DNA of 64,000 nt. Origin: Rhabditoides inermis. Its lineage: Eukaryota; Nematoda; Chromadorea; Rhabditida; Rhabditidae. The notes under the pieces are model-generated. The model saw only the letters and a program-made list of their open reading frames with translations, made no database searches and was not told where the DNA came from. The stretch spans positions 1 through 64,000 of the forward strand of contig CAWZYM010000372.1 in the NCBI GenBank assembly GCA_963966185.1, in the 5' to 3' direction. The translations under genes and the position numbers were made by a program. The first letter of the stretch is position 1. Every line of letters starts with the position of its first letter. Of this stretch, positions 33,398 to 46,101 are shown one piece after another.

Positions 33398-36300
33398 AGG
33401 AAGTGAGCAGAAGGTAAGCATGTGCCTTGCAGCTCCCGACTGTGGAGACTCACCGCGTCTCTTCTCTTCTCCCCCTCCCTCGTCGAGTGAGTCTTGTCCT
33501 TCTTCCCCTTGTGCTGTTGGTTGTCTGTTGTAGGCCGCCTGCTTCACTGTGTCGTTAGAGCATTTCAAGAAAACCCGCATTCATCATTTCCTTTTGTCGA
33601 AAAACAAAAATGATAATATTATGTTTGTCGCTTTTTGTTGTCGGTGTGGCTCAAGGAGCCCAAGTGGTTTCAACCATTCGTTACCTGATGAAATTGTGTT
33701 TGTTTTGGTCGTGATTGTTTCTGTCGATTCTCATACTCATGTTAACTATGTGTTCCACGAAAATAACATGATGGTGTGCAATTTATGCTTCGACATTGCA
33801 AATGTTGTTATTCGAAGATTTTGATGGTTCGTCATTTGGAAACGTTCCTTAGATTCCGAATCTAATCGCGATGATGCGTCTATGTACATTGCCAGACTTT
33901 TTTTTTTGCGTTCACCATGTCACCATCGCTTTTCGCGTTAAAAAACCTTTTCTGCTCCAAACCTCATACGTTCGACATATCTCACTAACACATCGCGCCC
34001 TTCAGTGACCTGCCATAGGGCGAATAATAATGATGTCATTATTCTGTGACTTTCAGAACAGTCTTTTTCACATTTCTGTTTTACCTCGAATCGTTATCTC
34101 ATTGTCATCACTCTTTTGTCCCGATCGTTCTCTCCTCGTCATCTTCTGTGCCATGTACGTTCACCGGTTGATTTTGCCGGCCGGTTGATTGTAGATTGTT
34201 GATGTAGCTGTCATACATCTGTGTAGCTTTATTTTTTATACAATCTATTCATTAAAAAAACATTGTACGTCTAACAGTTGTAGCCCAGCCTCAAATTCAG
34301 ATTCACTCCTTCAGATTCAGATTCACTCGTCTTGCAAAACATGTTTCGAAAATCGCCGTTCAAACAGTTGACGTGTCTTCTTTTGTGTCTCGCACATTCC
34401 GCAACGCATTATCTGTGTTCTGTACACATGTTCCTGTCTATCTCGACTGTTTCAGGCTTGGACGTGTCTTCGCGTCTGCTCCGTGCTTCGCAGGTGCGAT
34501 GAGTGGACCAAGTACATCCACGTCTACCAGGCCAGTCCATCTTTCTCCGCGGTCTTTTTTTAAAGGTAACGTGCTATCCTGCTAGTGTATGTTATACTTG
34601 TTTTAACATAATTTCTTATAGATATTCTGCTACAACTGATGTGTTTGTCTTCTGTCCACTTCTCATCCCCCGTCTGCTCCACACTCACTCCATCACAGGT
34701 GCGAACCACGTCTTTTTCTTCGTTTTTTTTCTAATCATGTTCACAAGTAAAAACCGATTCTAACAAAATGTTTTTGTAATACTAAAGAACTTTTACTCAA
34801 ACGCGCGCGATACCCTATGTATGTAGTTATGGTCATGCACAATTTTTTCGTTTTTAAGCGAACATGATATTATCTTTTGAAAGGACTGGCGTAAAAGTAG
34901 AGTTTGTTTTATTCGACATGTTTTCCATTAATCGTTACATCTCCTAATTGACATTGAGGAATCGGTTAAATATTGTTCAACGATGGGAGCAGATTCGTTT
35001 ATTATTTCGATAGATAGAATGCATGCGCTTTCTTTGCATCACGTCAAAAAATTAACTCCTATTTTAATAATGCTTCATCCATAGGTGCAGACATAACACA
35101 AAACACAAAATACAAACTTGGGGTGGAATGTACAAAGGGTTTAGTGTTTTGTCCCCGGATGGGTCTTTGGAGGGTATTTCTCCCTATAGCAAAGCCTCAT
35201 CCGGTCTTTCGAGAATCTTCTTTCTTTTTCCATATAGAGTATGCGGCCTTGATTCATCCTCGAACGCGTGAGCCTTATGGACCACGTTGCCTCTACCGTC
35301 GAACGTTCTTGAACTTCTCGCGTCCATTTGCATACTTGCTCCCGGTCAATCCATTCCGTCACCATCATGTAAGGCGTCTAAAAATGTTTTTTTTCGTGCT
35401 TTTTGGTATGTAATTGAAGTGCGCTCAAATTGTTCAGTACAATGGGACAAACTTCGTGGTCATAGAAAACTAACTGAATTGTCGTGTAGTTTCGTAAAAC
35501 AAGATAAAACATTCGGGTTTCGACAACTCGGACAGTCAGAATTCTTGTGACGTACGACCCACGACAAACCTGGCCAGCAGGTTTGTCGGGGCTCACGAGA
35601 CAAACTCGGCGGCTCGATTTGTCTCGTGGCTCATGTGGCACACTACAGAGAGCGTGGAGACAGTTAGAGAGTTATGTTTATAGTGCTTGTGCGTGAGTGC
35701 ATAAGACTGATCATGTGCGTGCGCTAACATAAAATGGACATCACAAGCACTCTAACACACCGCAGTAAATAGGAACAGCAAAGAGGAACAGCAAAAACAC
35801 TACACCGTAATCTACACGATTTTCTTCTTTCCTTACCTGACTGAAATATAGTAATACAATGGAACAGCTTAGGTTAGGGATGTTACATGTTCTATTTCTG
35901 AATTAGTCAAATACAGAGCGGTGGCCACCCGTTTTCCCTCTGTATATTGATGTCACTCAAACTTAAAACTTGCAACTGGTAATACACACACAATAGTAAT
36001 GTATAATCATCTTATCAGTCATGAATGAATATACAAAACAATTCCTGGCGATCCCTTGTCAGCCATTAAGTACTGATCCGAACCTTAATCCAAATACACA
36101 ACTCACTCGCGCGCCTAATGGAATATGACGTCACCGCATCAGCTGGAATCAATGATCTACTTACCTCTCTGCGGTGGAATGTATCGTCACCTCATCAGCC
36201 GGCATCGATTTGGGCATTTATGCTTCATCGGAACAACACACACGACACACAGACCATTCCGAAACGCGATATGTGACATAATAATTAATAATTTATTGCA

Positions 36301-37265
36301 GGAAAAAAAACTGCGTCACACAAAATACGCATGTGATATGGAAAAGCCGCATGTGATAAAAACCGAGACCATACAAAATGAGCGATGAGAGGAGTCCGTA
36401 AAAGAATATATGAGGGGATAACCGGTACACGCAAAGGGCCAGGATCAGATACATCTGCGCAGCACATCTACTTGGATGGGAGTGAGTGCGGTGGAGGAGC
36501 CGCTGCACAATAAGAGACATGTGCGAGCACTACGCAGAGCACGTCAACTGGACAATCACGGCACCATTCGAGTACTATAGATAAGGGAGGTGTACAATCC
36601 TACAATCATTTAAACATCAATCTGCATCAATTAATCGTATAGACATAACGAAGCTCATCTCGAAAAGGGAGGTAGATCAGAGTTGGTGGGTATCTGGAAC
36701 ACTACTCATTGTCACCAAAAAGGTCTATCGATCACAAGGTAGATCGAAATGCGGCGTCGGCGCACGCGAGTCGGCAGCTATCGATCGATCGGGTGTCACA
36801 GAGCGAGAGAGAGAGAGTGAGTGAGCTGCTCGCGCGGCCAGTGTGAATCCAGGCGGCCGATCCAGGCGGCCGGCCTTTTATCCCGTCATGTATTTTAATT
36901 GCTGTGTCACATTGTTGCCCTCGTCACAACTGTTTCAACTAGGAAGATTGAGTGTCTGTGTGAGATTGACATGATAGAGTGCCCTAGAGAACCGCGAGTG
37001 AGACAGACGAAAAATGCGCGGATGTGATTTGGTGAGTGAGAGAATGTAAAGAGCGGTGCAACAGACGCGCGCACACCGGCATTGATAGTGGGGTTGCCGG
37101 TTGTATCGACCTGCAGACCGAGGTCTCTTACGCGCTCGCAGTGAGAGAGAGGGCTGCCTCCCAGTGAGTACGCATGCTGCGGGTTGCCTCTGCCAAGATG
37201 TAGTACAGAACATTTGCTGTCAGAGAGTGGCGAAACCAGACTCTAGACCCGCTAAATAGATTATT
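33398..37265. other. Gene-poor stretch
   Basis: No gene is supported. A possible acceptor followed by codons CDEWTKYIHVYQASPSF lies at 34498-34562. The acceptor region at 34460-34502 is partly repeated at 34650-34705. Two similar segments at 36119-36150 and 36174-36205 share GACGTCACC/TCGTCACCTCATCAG. Otherwise no structure was noticed. Confidence 0.4.
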
Positions 37266-37290
37266 AGAGAGGGCGCGCAGCGCCCTCTCT
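37266..37290. other. Perfect GC-rich hairpin
   Basis: AGAGAGGGCGC and GCGCCCTCTCT separated by GCA. The same stem, with loop TGGC, closes repeat R1 and the satellite blocks. Likely a relic terminus of that element. Confidence 0.6.
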
Positions 37291-38173
37291 TTTGGCTTAG
37301 GATACGGCTCGCGCCAGAATTTTCAAGAAGCGATATCCAAAAATCATGTTAGCAGGAATGTGAACTCATCCACTTCATGTTAGTTAGATTCGCACGGTTC
37401 CGTAGGCCAGATCACTAATTGATGGCATCTTTGTATCTTTTTTCCGAAATAAGTTATGAGCGATCTCGCGCACCCATGAGTCGGCAGACCAGCGTGTGGG
37501 TGGGTGGGTGGGTGGTTCCCGTCACTCTGGCTAGCTCTCTCTCCCGGCAGGCGGGCAGGGCGCGCAGAGAAATCGCGAGAGAGCACGCTGTCGGCAGAGA
37601 GCGCAGACATGCACTTACTCCACGGCGACCGAAATTCAGAGAAGTGTCGATTAAAATTGTTTATATACAATACCAAAAAAAGTTACATATACACGCAAAA
37701 TTGTGCGTCACATCATAAAATGTGTCACATAATAGTTCTGTGCGTACTATAATTAACGACAGAGCTTGGGAATCAGTAAGAGAAGAAATTTCTATGAAAT
37801 TCAACAAAAGCACATGTATTATCTGTTAAAAAGTACTTGCGTAAAGATAGTAAGTTTGTCTTAGTGAACAATGATCCAATGGACCTCAAACGCGTATTTT
37901 ACCACAAAACGAAATGATAAAAGTATATTTTCATTTCTACATGGTTCAGAGAAACTATGAACAATAGAAATATTGAATAGATATCGAGAATATAAAATAA
38001 CAAACGTGAAACCAATCGTCGAAAACGAAACGTGCGACCGACAACTTTTCGTAGTGTATAGGGTTGTCCCTGGTCTGCGCGCACACTCTACATTATATTT
38101 ATGAAAAGAGATTCTTTTTATATTTTACGTGCTAGTTGTGGTTTATTCACAAAATTTAGAGTGATATGCTCCT

Positions 38174-38310
38174 TTAAAGGAAGTGTACACCCTGAATTTC
38201 AAAGTTGAGATAGCACCGGGACGTGGAAATATGATGAAAACGTGTTTTTTCTCAATAAAACTAATTGTTGAAAATGCCAGCAAGTCGATAAAAAGCGTTG
38301 TTTGCAGTGA
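38174..38310 (+). mobile_element. TTAA-target MITE (GTGTACACTC family), left part, diverged
   Basis: TTTAAAGGAAGTGTACACCC then CTGAATTTCAAAGTTGAG and GCACCGGGACGTGGAAATAT match the first 120 bases of 22077-22379. The right end is not found. Confidence 0.55.
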
Positions 38311-38383
38311 GTTAAGGTTAAAGTTTCGTGTTTGTCACTACCTGTCGGTCTCTATTCTCCCCTCGAAGAGATTGTCGCCACTT

Positions 38384-38705
38384 TGAAGAAACAGTGGCGA
38401 CTTATTTTTGACTGGGAGTATTATTAAAAATTATAACTAATACTTTTGCCTCTTTTTTTGCAAAAGAACGACGATTTTGCGTTGCTTTCGAATCTGCCAC
38501 TGCCAAGGATGCAGACGACAATTTGAATTACTCGTCGGAGACATAAGCACAAATGAACGGCTTGATGGCTCAGTGCATATGCGCTGCGTTGTGACCCCCC
38601 AGCTTCTCAAGTTCGATTCCGGACACCGCCAAATGTTTTGCCCGTATGAAAATGACGATTAGTGAGTTGTGGCAGATTGTGGCAGAAATAAGTCACCACT
38701 TTTTT
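38384..38705 (+). mobile_element. TTAA-type MITE with tRNA-like boxes, copy f
   Basis: Left TTGAAGAAACAGTGGCGACT and right AAGTCACCACTTTTT are inverted. Closest to copy a (CGACTTATTTTTGACT). A-box-like TGGCTCAGTGC at 38576-38586 and B box AGTTCGATTCC at 38610-38620. Confidence 0.65.
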
Positions 38706-38882
38706 CTGTAAATGTTAGATATTCACCAGTTTTTGTTGCAGTTCTAATAATATAAAACATTATTGATTGATTGCTTGTCTCAGACCGTGCCCCGCGGCCG
38801 CCGGCCCTTGCCGCTCCCGGTCGCTCTTCCCCTCCTATCTGCACCTTCTCCCGGAGACCCCTCGAGTGAGTCCCATGTCTCT

Positions 38883-38948
38883 GTCTCTGTTTATCTCTCT
38901 CCTTCTTTCTCTCTTTCTCTCTCTCTCTCTCTCTCATTCCCTCCTCTC

Positions 38949-39009
<61 letters not shown>
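38883..39009 (+). repeat. (CT)n microsatellite
   Basis: About 125 bases of nearly perfect CT repeat. Confidence 0.9.
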
Positions 39010-39011
<2 letters not shown>

Positions 39012-39251
39012 GAGCAAAGCGCTTTGTTGGTTGTATGTTTTCAGCGAGCTCTTGCATCTATCGACGACCGCGCATCTTGCTGCCTGCCTGCTTTGTAGAA
39101 ATGTCAGGTTTTTTTTAATGAATTTGTTTTACATTTTTGGTGCTGGTCTGAACGTTTGGGGGTATGTGACTAACATATTTCTAGGTATGGTTTTATATTG
39201 GTTTTCTGCATAGTTCCGACAATGAATGCTATCCAGTTCCACAATCTCTAG

Positions 39252-39897
39252 CATTTACCTGTTTTTTCGACACCTGTGATGTACGTGTGTGATCACAGGT
39301 AAATGCTAGCACCCACCCGCGCAACACACCCGAACCCAGGCCTCCTCTTCTGCAGTCTGGGCTGATAGCAATTAGATTTGCTCTCCTTGTGCCCGTTTCG
39401 GTCACATGCCAGTGAATCGGATTCGCGCATAGGAATGATTGAGCTGATGAGCGAGCAATCACCATTGACATTGACACATATTGTTTCAAGCGTACCAGTA
39501 TCGCTTACTGGTTGACGTTAATCGGGGGTTAACGTTATCGTTCGTGGCGATTGTTGAATGATTGTTTGGGACGCCGAGGGGGTGCTGCTGCTTTTGGAGG
39601 TGCTGTCTGGTAGGCAGACTCTCGTACAGCTCATGTCTTTGGACACACAATGTTAACCAGTAAGCGATAAGCTGGTACGTTTGAAACTAGATGCATCAAT
39701 GATCAATGATCATCAGATCGATCATTCCTATGCGCGAATCCGACTCGCTGGCATGTGACCAAAACGGACCACTGCAGGACAGAGAAGGTCTGGGTTCGGG
39801 TGTTCTGAGCGCGTGGGAGTGACCACTCGAATACTGACAGCCATGCGTTCATACACCGATATACTCCATTCGTTCACAGGCAAATGCTAGAGATTTC
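39252..39897. mobile_element. Foldback element, about 650 bp
   Basis: The left terminus TCTCTAGCATTTACCTG is mirrored by CAGGCAAATGCTAGAGA on the right. The inversion continues inward: CGAATCCG/CGGATTCGCGCATAGG and TACCAGTATCGCTTACTGGT mirror phrases on the other side. An inner short hairpin (ACCTGT...ACAGGT) sits near the left end. No ORF. Confidence 0.65.
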
Positions 39898-40735
39898 GGA
39901 AAGAGAGATAGAGAGAGGGGGCGAGATAGCGAGGGAGGAAAATAGCATCTCCTATGAATAAACTACGACACAACTGTTCATGTGTTGCTTTGCAGTTCTC
40001 CGAGAGGCTGGCTACTCGCTGTCCACGCAAAACTCACCCACTACGTGACGCTACTGGAGCACAGGTGGGCAGATATCGATTGCGATTTTGATTCATTGAT
40101 TAAATACGATTCAATCGGGAACGAGATTTGGGTTACAACTTGTGTTTCATGTATGACGCTATTCAGTTTGACGTATGTAATTGCCTTGTAGATTTTTTTA
40201 TAAATGTAACCTATTTATCATGGATCAATGTTACTGTGAAATGCATATTACACTATGAAATTTATGACTGATGAGAGTGAGGGAGAGAGAAGAGAGAAAT
40301 TTGGAGTGACAGAGAAAGAGAGAGAGAGATAGAGGTTGAAAAATGTGTTTAGTATGTTTCACAATCTGCTTATTTTGGCAAAAAAAAACATTAATTCGGT
40401 TTTTCGGTTAACCACTTCGTTTTTCGTCAAAAAAACTTGAATCCATTTGTTGTGATTGTGATGATAATTGATTATCTTGAGTTTGACTCATCGGTAGTAG
40501 TCGTTACGTTATTTTGTGAATGGTGAGAGGATAGGCGATGACGTAAATGATGACTACGACTGCGAACTATTGTCATATAGCACCCATGCACCTATACCTA
40601 TACTATGCCTGCAGACCCAGACTAAATGGTAGAGAAATGAAGGAATTATGAGAACGATATTGTCTTTCATCATATGCCATGAATCTCGAATGATGACTGC
40701 AAATGCAAAATTAGTAGCAGGAGATCATTGTATTC

Positions 40736-43465
40736 GTGATGAAGTCGTTGCAGACCGGGAGGCGTCCGAGTAACGAAGGGATGAGGAAGAGAGTCATAGT
40801 TATCACTGGTCGATATTCCATTTTGCGTTCCGATAGGCTCACTCATGCAGGGGGTGTAATGGCGTTGTATCAATCAAATATTTCTATTAAGCTAATCAGG
40901 TCAACATCGATCAACAATCTCTCCGAAATTCTCTCATTTGATGTTTTCCCTTCTGACAATTTGCACTTAGATAGACCAATACGCTTCATTGCTTGCTACC
41001 GTACGCCCGGCTCCACTCCCGAAATTAAACGAACAGGGTTCCAGCTCATTTCTGAATTAGACTCACTTATTGACTCCGAAAACAGGTCACATATTGTTTT
41101 AGGCGATTTTAATGCGCCTTCAATCGATTGGAAATGCGGTCGTGCTTTTGACTCCTTTGACAAATCGCTCTTGGATTTCGCTTGCTTACACTCAATGTTT
41201 CAAACGGTAAACAAACCTACCATGGTTAAACGTACCGGCATAAAATCAAATATTCTCGATATAATACTTGTCGACAATTCCTCTCTTGTAACTAGTACAC
41301 ACATACTTCATCGCTTCAGTACCTGCGATCATCTGCCAGTTGAATTCATATTGCGCGTCGAAGACATGTCTGCACACCACAAACCTGATCTCATACGAAA
41401 CTATAGAAATGTAAACTGGGATACCATTAACAATGCTATTGATTCTATTCGCTGGACGCGTGTTTTTATTGGCAAAACAGTTGAACAAGCTGCATCCAAG
41501 TTTTACGAAATCATACATGACATAATTGATGCTCACATTCCGCTTGTCGCTCCAGCTAACAAACGCCCCCGCCCATTACCTCGTTATCTAACTAAGCTGA
41601 AGCGACAAGCCAATAAACTTTCATCAACGAGACCCCACTCCATCGATTCTAATAGGTCACAGCGTCGCCTACGTAAAGCAATAGTTTCTTGGAATTGCAA
41701 GCGTGAATCTAAATTGATCGTTAATGGCAATAAATCAGCTTTCTATCGTGATGTTCGAAATAAAATGCATCCCGATGGTGGCATCGGCGCAATTTGTCAC
41801 GATGATATTTTCATTCACAATGCGCTGGACAAATGTGAGATCTTTGCTGACTATTCAGTTTATCGCGATTCCATCACACCACCTGGTGCTGACTTGCCTA
41901 AACTACCACATTCACTTGATATGATTGACATTACCCTTCTCGAAGTTCATAAAATCATTTCCAAACTCGATTCCAAATATAACACTTCTCCAGATGGTAT
42001 TAACAACGTGTTTCTGAAACGTACGGCAACTTCCATATCGGTTCCATTGACGATTCTTTTTGCAATGTCCATGTCTGTCAGAGAAATCCCATCTATTTGG
42101 AAAGAAGCTTGGGTGAAACCATTATTCAAAAAAGGCGCACGTGAATCTGTCTCAAACTACAGACCGATTTCTCTCACATGTAGCATCTCTAAAGTTATGG
42201 AAAGAATATGCGTTCAGCAGATTACAAAATACTTAGAAAAGCACAACCTACTCTCCAAAAAACAATTTGGTTTTCGCAAAAATCGATCCACTAATGCACA
42301 ACTAATTGAATGTCATATGAATTGGTGCAAGCATATTTCATCTGGTTCCGTAATAGATTGCATCTATTTCGACTTTAAAAAAGCATTTGATACCATCAAC
42401 CATGACCTTCTTTTCAAGAAACTTGACGCTATCGGTATTCGCGGTAATGCTCTTGGCTGGATAATTGAATTTCTCAAAAATCGCAAGCAATCTGTTATGA
42501 TTGGATCTAAGCGTTCCTCACCGCGCACTGTTAATTGTGGCGTTCCACAAGGTTCGTGTCTTGGACCCTTGCTGTTCAACATTTTCATAGATAACATTCC
42601 TGATAATTTACCAGATGGCGTTTATTATGCGCTTTATGCAGACGATTTGAAAATTTACTTTCCTTTTGATTTTACCAGTACTTCTGCGAAGTCTATTTTC
42701 CAAAAAGCCATTGACATAGTCGCAGCATGGTCAGCTTCATGGGGACTTCAGATATCCACTGAGAAAACTCAAATATTGCATGTAGGCAAGCGGAATCCAA
42801 AGCACACTTATATCGTCCACGACTCAACTCTCAAACCAGTAGATTCTGCAAAGGATCTTGGTATTCTCATGAGTAATAACTTATTGTTCCGTGATCATTT
42901 CAAACAAATAATTCAACAAACTCTGTATTCTATAAATGATTTTTTTCGGACATACAAAACACGAAATCCCACACTACTGATCACCGCATACACAACCTAT
43001 TTTCGCTGTAAATTAGAATATTGCACTGAGCTCTGGAACCCTACTGATGTTGCTTCTGTAAACCTAATTGAGAGCATACAACGCTATTATACTCGTCGTG
43101 TGTGTCAGCGTATCGGGCGCAGCCTATCATATCCTCAACGCCTTGAGCTTTTCAATCTTCAAACTCTCGAAAATAGACGATTCTTGAATGATGTCACATA
43201 CATTCACAAAGTAATCCACTCGAAAACTATATTGGACTATCATGGTCTTTTTGCAATTATTCCATCTCGTACTCGTGGCTCTCATGAATTTAGAATTGTT
43301 CCATCATTTGATCACACAGGCCGTACCAGCACTTTTTTAAGCAGAACCTTCGCAATATGGAATGCGCTTTCTCGTGACCTAATCTCCATCAATGATCCCT
43401 CTATCTTCAAATCACAACTCTCTACATTAGATCTCATGCCACCTAGCAAATTGCGCAACCTATAG
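40736..43465 (+). CDS. LINE 2 ORF2, endonuclease-RT, nearly complete
   Basis: Open for 909 codons. LINE-like protein begins near residue 25 (YSILRSDRLTHAGGVMALYQ), so the first part of the endonuclease is missing and the 5' end of the element is about 40810. Blocks seen: GGVMALY, ACYRTPGS, VLGDFNAPSIDW, CDHLPVEF (endonuclease), then NYRPISLTCS, YFDFKKAFDTINH, CGVPQGSCLGPLLFN, YALYADDLKIYF (RT catalytic DD) and the C-terminal CELEYCTELWN-like region. CR1/Jockey-type LINE. Frame intact, but 5' truncation probably makes it non-autonomous. Confidence 0.85.
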   Translation: MMKSLQTGRRPSNEGMRKRVIVITGRYSILRSDRLTHAGGVMALYQSNISIKLIRSTSINNLSEILSFDVFPSDNLHLDRPIRFIACYRTPGSTPEIKRTGFQLISELDSLIDSENRSHIVLGDFNAPSIDWKCGRAFDSFDKSLLDFACLHSMFQTVNKPTMVKRTGIKSNILDIILVDNSSLVTSTHILHRFSTCDHLPVEFILRVEDMSAHHKPDLIRNYRNVNWDTINNAIDSIRWTRVFIGKTVEQAASKFYEIIHDIIDAHIPLVAPANKRPRPLPRYLTKLKRQANKLSSTRPHSIDSNRSQRRLRKAIVSWNCKRESKLIVNGNKSAFYRDVRNKMHPDGGIGAICHDDIFIHNALDKCEIFADYSVYRDSITPPGADLPKLPHSLDMIDITLLEVHKIISKLDSKYNTSPDGINNVFLKRTATSISVPLTILFAMSMSVREIPSIWKEAWVKPLFKKGARESVSNYRPISLTCSISKVMERICVQQITKYLEKHNLLSKKQFGFRKNRSTNAQLIECHMNWCKHISSGSVIDCIYFDFKKAFDTINHDLLFKKLDAIGIRGNALGWIIEFLKNRKQSVMIGSKRSSPRTVNCGVPQGSCLGPLLFNIFIDNIPDNLPDGVYYALYADDLKIYFPFDFTSTSAKSIFQKAIDIVAAWSASWGLQISTEKTQILHVGKRNPKHTYIVHDSTLKPVDSAKDLGILMSNNLLFRDHFKQIIQQTLYSINDFFRTYKTRNPTLLITAYTTYFRCKLEYCTELWNPTDVASVNLIESIQRYYTRRVCQRIGRSLSYPQRLELFNLQTLENRRFLNDVTYIHKVIHSKTILDYHGLFAIIPSRTRGSHEFRIVPSFDHTGRTSTFLSRTFAIWNALSRDLISINDPSIFKSQLSTLDLMPPSKLRNL

Positions 43466-43626
43466 AGAGCTCTCCCCCCACTTCCTTTTCCATGTAATAC
43501 TATGTGATTATGTTCGTGTTCAATATCATTGAAACCCCGTTTATACCTGCCGTTTGTATTGCTCACTTTTTGTTTATAATTGCGTTTTTTTCCATGTTAT
43601 CGGTAATAAACCTATCTATCTATCAT
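40810..43626 (+). mobile_element. LINE 2 element with (TATC)n tail
   Basis: 5'-truncated LINE ending in AATAAACCTATCTATCTATC, a short microsatellite tail of the kind seen at CR1-type 3' ends. The tail abuts the intron before the CAND1-like exon. Confidence 0.7.
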
Positions 43627-43652
43627 TTTTGTTATCACTGATGGTGTTGCAG

Positions 43653-43762
43653 ACGGTGAGGGGTCTGACGGCGAGGCCTCGGAGGAGGAGGAGGACTACT
43701 CGGACGACGACGACATGAGCTGGAAGGTCAGGCGCGCCGCCGCCAAGGCCATCGAGGCGCTG
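43653..43762 (+). CDS. CAND1-like exon (cullin-associated NEDD8-dissociated protein 1)
   Basis: One 110-nt exon between TTGCAG and GTGAGT, entered in phase 1 and left in phase 0. It encodes an acidic stretch and then [20 protein letters not shown], the signature loop-to-HEAT-repeat junction of CAND1, which exchanges F-box receptors on cullin-RING ligases. No other CAND1 exon was recognised in the window. The next intron would have to contain the element island at 44207-60553, or the gene is truncated. A GA microsatellite follows at once (43770-43850). Confidence 0.7.
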
Positions 43763-43783
43763 GTGAGTGGAGAGGGAGGGAGG

Positions 43784-43814
<31 letters not shown>

Positions 43815-44248
43815 AGAGAGAGTGGGGAGAGGAGGGAGAGAAAAGGTATAATAAGTTTTTTGTATATTATTTGTAATGACATCGTGTACATTTTCAATTA
43901 GATTATTTGTCTTCCATACACTATGCTCGTCGATTTCATAATTATATTGCCCAGAATAAATATGTACAGGTTCGACTCGTTGTTGCTTGTCCTTTTTTTA
44001 TTCGTTTTGAACGATGCGAACATATCTGCCACGTGATTGCTTTGTGTTGTTGCTACATATGGGTGTATCTTCAGTTGTTCAAGACATGGACTTACGCAAC
44101 AATGTAGGTGGATGTGTTGTGTATCGTCTTAATTAGCTACATACGTCTTCTCCCAATCTGTGCGCGTGACGTTTCATTTTTATTTTTAAAGGACTGATGA
44201 TTCGCTATAGACTCGCACTATAAACACATTGTTACTGGAAATGCTAAT

Positions 44249-45877
44249 ATGATACAAAGTAATGATCTGAGAAATATTATTCTGAACGGAACAAAATATC
44301 GATCTCCTAAATCTGTAAACGATGAAGAAATTACCACAGATCTATTGCAATTAGTTACAGAACACCTAGAAAAGCTATCGACTATATATAAAATACCCGG
44401 CAACATAGTTATGGATATTGAAAACAAAATAAAAACAAAACTTTTGAAACGATATGAAGATTGCAAACCTAATTTTATAAACGAAAAGAGAATGCCACTA
44501 GAATTGAAAACGTTGCAAGACCAATTTGTAATCACATGTGTGGACAAAGCTTCTGGAAATTATGCTATCACGTGCAAAAAACTATATTTACAAATTATGA
44601 ACAAAGAATTAGGATATGATCATATCACAAACACAACCAACAATTCGAATCCAACTTACACTATCTACCAGAATGAAAAAGAAGACGAGATTATTAACAG
44701 ACATCTGATAACAACTAAATCACTGAAGTTAACAACAGATGTGAATGATAAAGCTCTACCGAAAATCTATGCTATACCAAAAATGCACAAAAACCCAGTA
44801 AAGTTTCGTTTCATAACCGGAGCTTTTAACAGCAGTTTAAAACCAGTTTCACTAGAAATGCAAAAAATACTCACCTTTTTAAAACACCATTTCATTAATT
44901 ATTGTAAATCAATAACACAGCGCACAAATATTAACCCTATCTGGTCCATAAATAACAGCTTGCAAGTTCTTGAAATGTGTAATTCGATAAAAGAGCCTAG
45001 TCAATTCAATCGGTTTTCTGCGGACTTCAGTAGCCTTTTCACAAACTTACCGCACGAATCCGTTATCAAAAATATCTTCGGATTGATTGATCTATGTTTC
45101 AAAAACAGCAAAAAAGAGTTCATTGTGGTTGGATACAAGAAAGTTTATTACAGCGCTACAGATACAAAGTCGGGAAATTCATATGATATAAGTGACATTA
45201 AATTTATGCTCGAATATATATTGAAAAACAGTTAAGCTCTCTATGGAGGATTAATTTTCAAACAAATATCCGGTATCCCTCAAGGTAATAATTGTTCACC
45301 TCTTCTAGCCGATTTGACACTATCCTTCATGGAATACACTTACGTAATGCGAAACTCGGAATATTTCCGAAATACTCAGTCAAAAATATGCAGATACATG
45401 GATGATATTCTAATCATATACAGGAACAATTCCACTATTGTTTCTAAAATAAATAGCGAAATATATCACAACTCTCTGACTCTTGAACAAACTAGTACAC
45501 AGAACAAAGAAACGGAATTCTTAGATTTGAACATCAAAATGGAACATAATTCAATAACAACAGAACTCTACAATAAAACAGATGATTACTCGTTCGATGT
45601 CATCAGATACCCACACTACGAAAGTAATATCAAGTCAAGCATTGCTATGAATTGTTTGCATGGAGAAATCATACGAATATTCAGATGTTGCACTATGAAG
45701 TCAACTTTTAAACAAAGATGCCAACAACTGTTCAAAACTTATCTCGCAAATGGTTATACTTCTCACAAAATTACTTTTCAAATTTCAAAAACTATTCTTA
45801 GTAATAAACAATTATTATTGAAATACAAACTGAAGGCCAAAAATAAATTCAAACATTTCATTGACACACTGAATTGA
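44249..45877 (+). pseudogene. PLE copy 1 RT fragment with nonsense codon
   Basis: Encodes the RT half of the PLE protein. One substitution (TAT to TAA at 45233-45235) splits it just before the SGIPQG block, and the second part runs to the TGA at 45877. One further coding difference from copy 2 (Gly versus Arg) lies at 45664. The GIY-YIG domain is absent. Confidence 0.85.
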
Positions 45878-46101
45878 TCTCATCCCCTCTTTCTCTGCGC
45901 TCTGTCTGATCTACCGATCTGCACTATAAGTCTATGTGACTCGCAGTCGCCGCTCTCCAATCAGTCGTGTCGCATTCCCCTCTCTCGTTAGGTTTCTCCC
46001 AATTTTTGTTGACCCCTATCCCTAAGCGTCGTAGACGATCGATAACCCTCTAGAAATATTTTCCCCTTTTTCTTGTAATACTACTTTGTACACTTGCCTA
46101 C

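Noticed and set aside
35123..35413. ORF pair at 35.1-35.4 kb
   Set aside because: Ordinary length for chance, no splice partners and no recognisable domain.
36125..36210. Possible minus-strand first exon (MPADEVTIHSTAER then GTAAGT)
   Set aside because: A donor is present, but no acceptor, following exon or family match was found.
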